NCBI GenBank assembly: GCA_934615235.1
Contig: CAKTTL010000030.1
Coordinates: 1 to 27,874 of the forward strand
Length of the DNA: 27,874 nt
Direction: 5' to 3'
Source of the DNA: an uncultured Clostridia bacterium
Lineage (GTDB): Bacteria > Bacillota > Clostridia > Christensenellales > Aristaeellaceae
Positions 23,901 through 27,874 of the stretch are shown in pieces. Position 1 is the stretch's first letter; every line of letters begins with the position of its first letter. Below the pieces are notes generated by a model. That model was not told where the DNA came from. It ran no database searches and worked only from the letters and a program-made list of their open reading frames with translations. A program made the translations under genes and the position numbers.

Positions 23901-23975
23901 GGGAGGGGACGTTAGGGGGCGCTGCCCCCTATACCCCCCGGCAGGAACCTGAGGTTCCTGCACCTCCCGGTTTTT
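23901..23975 (+). repeat. Structured intergenic repeat, copy 1
   Basis: Three stems can be drawn: an outer GGGAGG/CCTCCC stem (23901-23906 with 23963-23968), hairpin 1 AGGGGGC-GCT-GCCCCCT (23914-23930) and hairpin 2 GCAGGAACC-TGA-GGTTCCTGC (23941-23961). A GG and a six-T tract then ACTCA follow the outer stem. A block of 29 bases (23905-23933) is identical to copy 2. This has the form of a repetitive extragenic element with a three-way-junction fold. Confidence 0.85.
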
Positions 23976-24056
23976 TACTCAGAGCCATGCAGCGTGTTTA
24001 GCTCGTCCGCGCTTCGCGCGAACATTGCGCGGTTATTGTGCGCCTGCGGGCGCATG
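23976..24056. other. Spacer between the two structured repeats
   Basis: This segment of about 80 bases holds no gene. It contains two small hairpins: CGCGC/GCGCG (24008-24020, loop TTC) and TGCGCC/GGCGCA (24039-24054, loop TGCG). Confidence 0.5.
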
Positions 24057-24134
24057 GGAAGGGGGACGTTAGGGGGCGCTGCCCCCTATAACCCCCGCCA
24101 GGGAACTGAGTTCCCTGGACCTTCCGCTTTTTAC
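24057..24134 (+). repeat. Structured intergenic repeat, copy 2
   Basis: Same architecture as copy 1: outer stem GGAAGG/CCTTCC (24057-24062 with 24120-24125), hairpin 1 identical to copy 1 (24071-24087), hairpin 2 CCAGGGAAC-TGA-GTTCCCTGG (24098-24118), then a five-T tract and ACTCA. Differences from copy 1 in the outer stem and hairpin 2 are all matched by changes on the opposite strand. The T tract runs into the stop codon of the convergent MATE gene, so the repeat may also end transcription. Confidence 0.85.
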
Positions 24135-25466
24135 TCAATAGCCGTATTTTTTTCGATTGACCAGCATAAAGCCCAACGAAACGACGAGGCCCAGCAGCTC
24201 GCTGGCTACCATCGAATACCACACGCCGTCCAGCTGCCAGATTACCGGCATTACAAGAATGCAGATTACCGGCAGCACCAGCGCGCGCATGAACGAAATC
24301 GCTGCCGATACCGCGCCGTCGTTCAGCGCGGTAAAGAACGACGACGTATAGATATTGAACCACATAAAAATAAAAGGAATCGCGCAGATGACGAATGCAT
24401 GCACGGTGACTTCCAGCAGTTCTGCGTCGTATCCCACAAACAGCGAGGAAAGCGTTCTGGCGAACAGAATCGCAAGTCCCGTCAGCACGACGGCCGCGCT
24501 GCCGAGCAAGATCAGGCTCTTTTTCAGCACGTTTTTCATTTCGGCATGGTTCTGCGCGCCATAGTGATAACCCATAACCGGCGAACTGCCCGACGAATAC
24601 CCGACGTATACGCCGATAAAGATGAACGCGGCGTACATGACCACGCCGTATGCGGCCACGCCGTCCTCGCCCGCATATTTCATCAGCTGCAGGTTATACA
24701 GAATGCCGGTGATTGAACCGGATACGCTCGAGAGCATTTCAGACGAGCCGTTCGCGCAGGCCTTGAGCATGGGCTGCAGCTCGATTTTTGTTTTCGTAAA
24801 CCGCAGCGCCGAGGTGTTTTGGTGGCTGACGAACCAGGCAAACGGCGCGACAGCGCCCACGCACTGACTCAGACCCGTCGCCAGCGCCGCGCCGAAAATG
24901 CCCATCTTGAACACGGCCATGAACAGGAAATCCAACACAATATTCGTCAGCCCTGCCAGTACCGTCACAGCCAGTCCGAGCTTCGGCTTTTCCGCTACGA
25001 TCAGGTAGCTCTGGAAGCCGTACTGCATCAGCAGCACGGTATTGAAGACCAGACAGGTTGTGCCGTAGAGCATGCAGTCGCCGATCATGTTATCCGTCGC
25101 GCCGAAAACGTACGCCATCGGCCGCAGGAAAATGATGCCGATGACGGAGAAGAAAAAGCCCACGCCGGCCATCAGGCAGACCATCATCGTGAAATATTTC
25201 CGCGCCCGCGGGATATCGCCCTCGCCGAGCGTTTTCGCCGTCAGCGCGCTGCCGCCCACACCGAGCATCGCGCCCATGCCGCCGAGAATCTGCAGATAGG
25301 GGATAATCAGATTGACGGATGCGAAGGCGGTTTTGCCGACGTAGTTTGAGATAAAGAAGCCGTCCACTACGCTGTAGATGGAGGTGAAAATCATCATCAT
25401 AATGGAAGGCAGCGTGAAGCGGATCAGCTTGCCGTAGCTGAAGTGATCCGAGAGTTGAATTTGCAT
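24135..25466 (-). CDS. MATE-family multidrug/metabolite exporter
   Basis: A 443-residue inner-membrane cation-coupled antiporter with about 12 membrane segments in two similar halves. Family marks are the N-terminal GKLIRFTLPSIMMMIFTSIY and VDGFFISNYVG. In the middle is GLTNIVLDFLFMAVFKMGIFG, and GYSSGSSPVMGYHYGAQNH opens the second half; these are typical of DinF/NorM-like MATE proteins. The start at 25466 follows AGGAGG. It lies 23 bases after the MarR-family regulator gene and must share its promoter, so it is probably induced by the compound that releases that regulator. Confidence 0.94.
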   Translation of the reverse strand: MQIQLSDHFSYGKLIRFTLPSIMMMIFTSIYSVVDGFFISNYVGKTAFASVNLIIPYLQILGGMGAMLGVGGSALTAKTLGEGDIPRARKYFTMMVCLMAGVGFFFSVIGIIFLRPMAYVFGATDNMIGDCMLYGTTCLVFNTVLLMQYGFQSYLIVAEKPKLGLAVTVLAGLTNIVLDFLFMAVFKMGIFGAALATGLSQCVGAVAPFAWFVSHQNTSALRFTKTKIELQPMLKACANGSSEMLSSVSGSITGILYNLQLMKYAGEDGVAAYGVVMYAAFIFIGVYVGYSSGSSPVMGYHYGAQNHAEMKNVLKKSLILLGSAAVVLTGLAILFARTLSSLFVGYDAELLEVTVHAFVICAIPFIFMWFNIYTSSFFTALNDGAVSAAISFMRALVLPVICILVMPVIWQLDGVWYSMVASELLGLVVSLGFMLVNRKKYGY

Positions 25467-25489
25467 CGGGGATCCTCCTGAAAGTTTAC

Positions 25490-25927
25490 TTATAGCTGAT
25501 GGATCTGCCTGCGGAGCGATTCCGTATATTTCTCCATCAGGCCGATATGCGTCTTGATTTCGTCTTCGCTCCAACCGTCGAAGGCGCGAATTTCCGCTTC
25601 AAGCAGCCGCGCGACCGTTTGGCGGATATAATCCCGCCCCTTATCGGTCAGCACGATTTTTTTGGCCCGCCCCGCGTATGGTTCGAGGTACAAAACGCCG
25701 TCCGCTTCCAGCCTGCGAATGGCGGAATTGACCGTTTGCCGGCTGACGCCGGAGCTTTTGTAGACGTCGCTGAGCAGACAGCTTTCGCCCTTATCCTGAA
25801 TGGTATACAGGATGATTGAAACGCTGTCGGAGATGCCCAGGCGCAGGGAAGCCTGGTGGTAAATGGAATCCATTTCCGAGGTGAGATAATTGATTCGGTG
25901 TATTTCGTTCAGCCGTTGGGGTTGCAT
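25490..25927 (-). CDS. MarR-family transcriptional repressor
   Basis: A 145-residue winged-helix DNA-binding protein. The recognition helix region is SSGVSRQTVNSAIRRLEADG, and the wing YAGRAKKIVLTDKG follows; helices at both ends would form the dimer. It is the first gene of a two-gene operon with the MATE exporter. Palindromic sites in its own promoter strongly suggest autoregulation: a ligand would release the repressor and raise exporter production. The start at 25927 has GGAGGTG 6 bases upstream. Confidence 0.94.
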   Translation of the reverse strand: MQPQRLNEIHRINYLTSEMDSIYHQASLRLGISDSVSIILYTIQDKGESCLLSDVYKSSGVSRQTVNSAIRRLEADGVLYLEPYAGRAKKIVLTDKGRDYIRQTVARLLEAEIRAFDGWSEDEIKTHIGLMEKYTESLRRQIHQL

Positions 25928-25940
25928 GCGGCACCTCCAT

Positions 25941-25989
25941 GTACGAAATCATACTTGCGGAGTATAGTACGATTTCGTACAGTTGTCAA
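25941..25989 (-). promoter_or_regulatory. Promoter with two palindromic operators, marR-MATE operon
   Basis: On the minus strand TTGACA (25984-25989) and TATACT (25961-25966) are exactly 17 bases apart. The perfect palindrome GTACGAAATCGTAC (25967-25980) fills most of the spacer. A second copy with one change, GTATGATTTCGTAC (25941-25954), lies just downstream, near the start of transcription. A repressor bound there would block RNA polymerase; the MarR protein encoded next is the obvious candidate. Confidence 0.88.
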
Positions 25990-26044
25990 TGCTTTTATTT
26001 TTTCAGCGCTTTCGCGCGGAAAGAGGGCGCTGCGTCTCTGCAAC

Positions 26045-26073
26045 TTGACGCGGCGGGTTGCGTATGCTATCAT
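26045..26073 (+). promoter_or_regulatory. Promoter of the YczE/YitT-like gene
   Basis: TTGACG (26045-26050), 17 bases, then TATCAT (26068-26073) with the TG of an extended -10 element, 27 bases before the start codon. Confidence 0.8.
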
Positions 26074-26100
26074 ATCCGCCGGATTCGAAGGAGGGTGCAA

Positions 26101-26778
26101 ATGAAAAAACGCGTCTTTTACACGGAGGCTGCTTATCTTCTGGGTGTCAGCACCATCGCGCTTGCGACGGCGATGATGGCGGCGGCGGACTTTGGCGTTT
26201 CGATGGTTGTCGCCCCGGCGTATCTGCTGCATTTGAAGCTTTCGCAGACGCTGCCGTTCGTCACCTTCGGCAGGGCGGAATGCCTTTTGCAGGCCGTTCT
26301 TGTCGCCGCGACGATCGTGATTCTCGGCAAATTCCGTCTTTCGCTTCTTTTCTCCTTCGTTACGGCCTTCATCTACAGTCTCCTGCTGGATGGATTCGCC
26401 GTTCCGATCGCGCTGCTCCCTGTTGATAATAGGATCGTGCGGCTGCTGCTCTATGGAGGCGGCATCGTAATTTGCGCGTTCGGCGTTTCCTGCATGTTCC
26501 ATACGTATATTTCCCCGGCGGCCTATGAAATGTTTGTTAAGGAGGTTTCCGGGCATTATCACCGGGATATTAACAAGTTCAAAATGGCGTACGACTGCAT
26601 CAGCTGCGCGGTGGCCGTGGCGATGTCGCTGCTCTTTTTCGGCAGGTTCGAGGGCGTAAAAATCGGCACGGTGCTCTGCGCGTTTTTGAACGGCTGGCTG
26701 ATCGGCATTTTTTCGCGGCTGATGGAAAAGCGTTTTGCGTATCGCGACGCGCTGAAGCTGAGACGATATTTTGAATAA
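26101..26778 (+). CDS. YczE/YitT-like integral membrane protein
   Basis: A 225-residue membrane protein with about five or six hydrophobic segments. Features include ALATAMMAAADFGVSMVVAP after the first segment, and SFVTAFIYSLLLDGFAVPIA, which resembles the VGTILNALLIGPIID-type region of YczE/YitT proteins. The loop EVSGHYHRDINKFKMAYDCI, containing a likely K-x-D functional stretch, leads to the last segments (VKIGTVLCAFLNGWLIGIFS). The biochemical role of the family is unknown. The start at 26101 follows GAAGGAGG. It is a single-gene unit with its own promoter and terminator. Confidence 0.82.
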   Translation: MKKRVFYTEAAYLLGVSTIALATAMMAAADFGVSMVVAPAYLLHLKLSQTLPFVTFGRAECLLQAVLVAATIVILGKFRLSLLFSFVTAFIYSLLLDGFAVPIALLPVDNRIVRLLLYGGGIVICAFGVSCMFHTYISPAAYEMFVKEVSGHYHRDINKFKMAYDCISCAVAVAMSLLFFGRFEGVKIGTVLCAFLNGWLIGIFSRLMEKRFAYRDALKLRRYFE

Positions 26779-26794
26779 CTTTGGAGAAACGAAA

Positions 26795-26828
26795 ACCCCC
26801 GCCTCTGGACTGAAAGAGAGGCGGGGGT
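26795..26828. terminator. Bidirectional terminator
   Basis: A perfect 12-bp stem (26795-26806 with 26817-26828), mainly C/G, with a 10-base loop. AAAA on its left gives a T tract for the minus strand, and TATTTAT lies to the right for the plus strand. It separates the membrane-protein gene from the convergent right-hand gene. Confidence 0.88.
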
Positions 26829-26830
26829 AT

Positions 26831-26920
26831 TTATGTGCGCAGAATGGGTGCGATGAAGAACGCAACCGCGCAAAGCGCGGTAAAAACAGCCGCGCCGGTG
26901 ATTGCGGCGGGCAGCTCCAT
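26831..26920 (-). CDS. Possible 29-residue membrane peptide
   Basis: A short frame encodes MELPAAITGAAVFTALCAVA followed by a brief hydrophobic end and RT, a single potential membrane helix. No ribosome binding site precedes the ATG. The terminal repeat of the neighbouring MITE-like element begins only 15 bases upstream, so any former promoter or leader may have been cut off. It could be a remnant. Confidence 0.25.
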   Translation of the reverse strand: MELPAAITGAAVFTALCAVAFFIAPILRT

Positions 26921-26935
26921 GAGGGAGCAGCGCTA

Positions 26936-27095
26936 GGGTGTATCTGAAAAAGGAAAAGGCGACAGCACGAGCGGATTTTTCATCAGTTCAAGGAGGGAAA
27001 TCGAAGGTTTAGTGGCGCTAAATCGAGATTTTCCGACGCTGAAATGGCGGAAAAGACACCGTGATGGAGTCTCAGGGAATTTTTCAGATACACCC
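26936..27095. mobile_element. MITE-like element, 160 bp, perfect terminal inverted repeats
   Basis: GGGTGTATCTGAAAAA (26936-26951) and its exact reverse complement (27080-27095) bound a 160-bp segment without coding capacity. A shorter internal inverted repeat (TTTTCCG/CGGAAAA) lies in its right half. Such structure is that of a miniature inverted-repeat transposable element moved by a transposase encoded elsewhere. No clear target duplication is visible (flanks GCGCTA and AATTCA). The right end lies 3 bases after the stop codon of the secreted-protein gene. Confidence 0.85.
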
Positions 27096-27098
27096 AAT

Positions 27099-27632
27099 TC
27101 ATTCGCTGCATGCCTCGAACGCGTCGTACGGATCCGCGCCGTCGCGGCAGACGGCGACGATGCCGGCGCCATACGTTTCCATGTCGGAAAGAAGCCTGGA
27201 CAGCAGCGTTTCAATTTCCGCCGCGCCCGGCAGTTCGCTTTCAATCAGCTGGAAATTGCGGCAGCTGATCACCTGAAAATCGCGGTCGGCGACGAAGTGG
27301 GCGTAATACATTCCGCTGTTGGCCAGCGTGGTGAAAATCGCGGCGTTTTCAAAAAGCTCGTCGGTAAATTCAATCGGGCTTTCCGCTTCGAAGAGAATCA
27401 TATCGTCGAAAGCGTAGATGGATACGTCGACGTATTCGAGCGCGCAGTCAAGCGAAAAATAGAGCGAGAAGACGTTTGTATCGGGATTGTAGTCGTATTC
27501 ATACGATTCAAAATCGAGATAGTCCATCACCAGTTGAGCTACCTGATCTTCAGTGAATTCAGCCTGAGCGGAAACGGTGAAAACGGAGAGCGAAAGGAGC
27601 AGCGCGAGCAGCAGGGACAACGTTTTTTTCAT
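27099..27632 (-). CDS. Secreted YbjN-like protein
   Basis: A 177-residue exported protein with signal peptide MKKTLSLLLALLLSLSVFTV and an AQA cleavage site (about residue 24). The mature part is very acidic. Its pattern, a strand-rich NVFSLYFSLDCALEYVDVSI region followed by a helix with LANSGMYYAHFVADRDFQV and a long C-terminal helix, resembles the YbjN/type III chaperone-like fold. That assignment is from pattern only. Function unknown. The start has AGGAAGG 8 bases upstream. The stop lies 3 bases from the MITE-like element, so any native terminator has been displaced. Confidence 0.75.
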   Translation of the reverse strand: MKKTLSLLLALLLSLSVFTVSAQAEFTEDQVAQLVMDYLDFESYEYDYNPDTNVFSLYFSLDCALEYVDVSIYAFDDMILFEAESPIEFTDELFENAAIFTTLANSGMYYAHFVADRDFQVISCRNFQLIESELPGAAEIETLLSRLLSDMETYGAGIVAVCRDGADPYDAFEACSE

Positions 27633-27751
27633 GGGCTTAACCTTCCTATCTTTTTATTTTCCCGGCAAGAAATGCATCAGCATATTGCCGAAAGAATCGG
27701 TCTCGAACGCGCCTGTAAAAAGACGGGGGATTGTGAAGAAAAATCACATCT

Positions 27752-27780
27752 ATCATACCATGGCGGGAAGAAAAAAGCAA
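27752..27780 (-). promoter_or_regulatory. Promoter of the secreted-protein gene
   Basis: On the minus strand TTGCTT (27775-27780), 17 bases, and TATGAT (27752-27757) lie about 120 bases before the start codon, leaving a leader of about 110 bases. The remaining sequence to the right edge (27781-27874) shows no feature I can name. Confidence 0.6.
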
Positions 27781-27874
27781 AAGAAAACTCAAACGGCACA
27801 GGGCAACAGCATTTAAGAATCAGCCCCAAAGGATCCGCAGGAAAGTATCCGGATCAAGACAGGCCCAGTAACGC

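Noticed and set aside
27640..27740. Short minus-strand frame ending FGNMLMHFLPGK before the secreted-protein gene
   Set aside because: No start codon with a ribosome binding site; it lies in the leader between promoter and gene and is short enough to be chance.
1..27874. CRISPR arrays, tRNA or rRNA genes
   Set aside because: No regularly spaced direct repeats and no tRNA- or rRNA-like sequence were seen; the only clear repeat pair is the structured repeat at 23.9-24.1 kb.

Overview
The window looks like a chromosomal stretch of a spore-forming, Gram-positive Clostridia-type bacterium, probably gut-associated. The evidence is strong AGGAGG-type ribosome binding sites, frequent 4-bp ATGA/GTGA gene overlaps, YesM/YesN-type two-component and LplB/YtcP-type sugar importer genes, and sporulation genes (a SpoVT part, SpoVB/YabM and MazG/YabN). 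G+C is moderately high and rises further in the 19.4-23.4 kb block. No lineage below class can be supported from the sequence alone.

Left part (1-16.4 kb): a carbohydrate-use locus. On the minus strand are an extracellular solute-binding protein and the start of its permease. Divergent from them, on the plus strand, are an AraC-type response regulator and its membrane histidine kinase. A second importer follows (two permeases and a binding protein), then a tightly coupled catabolic run: a frameshifted RraA-family gene, a 639-residue protein of unknown function that may be a glycosidase, an aldo/keto reductase, a Gfo/Idh/MocA-type oxidoreductase, a DapA/NanA-family aldolase and an alpha/beta-hydrolase esterase. 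A rho-independent terminator ends the run. The likely flow is: sense an oligosaccharide, import it, remove acyl groups, cleave it, oxidise or reduce the sugar, and split a 2-keto(-deoxy) acid. The substrate cannot be read from the sequence.

Middle part (16.4-19.3 kb): the most striking feature. After an AT-rich gene-poor stretch and two or three very small ORFs comes a large serine recombinase. Its reading frame runs, without a stop codon, into the last ~154 residues of the sporulation regulator SpoVT. The first ~30 residues of SpoVT are missing and are not in the window. The next genes, spoVB-like and mazG, are the normal right-hand neighbours of spoVT, so this is the native spoVT locus split by an integrated element whose recombinase lies at its right end. 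It has the architecture of the sigK 'skin' type of developmentally excised element, here in spoVT. That the element is excised during sporulation is an inference.

Right part (19.3-27.9 kb): a strong promoter drives spoVB-like, mazG, a family 2 glycosyltransferase and a GNAT acetyltransferase. Two copies of a structured repeat with compensated base changes follow. On the minus strand is a MATE transporter with its MarR regulator, whose promoter carries palindromic operators. Then come a YczE/YitT-like membrane protein on the plus strand, a 160-bp MITE-like element with perfect 16-bp terminal inverted repeats, and a small secreted YbjN-like protein on the minus strand.
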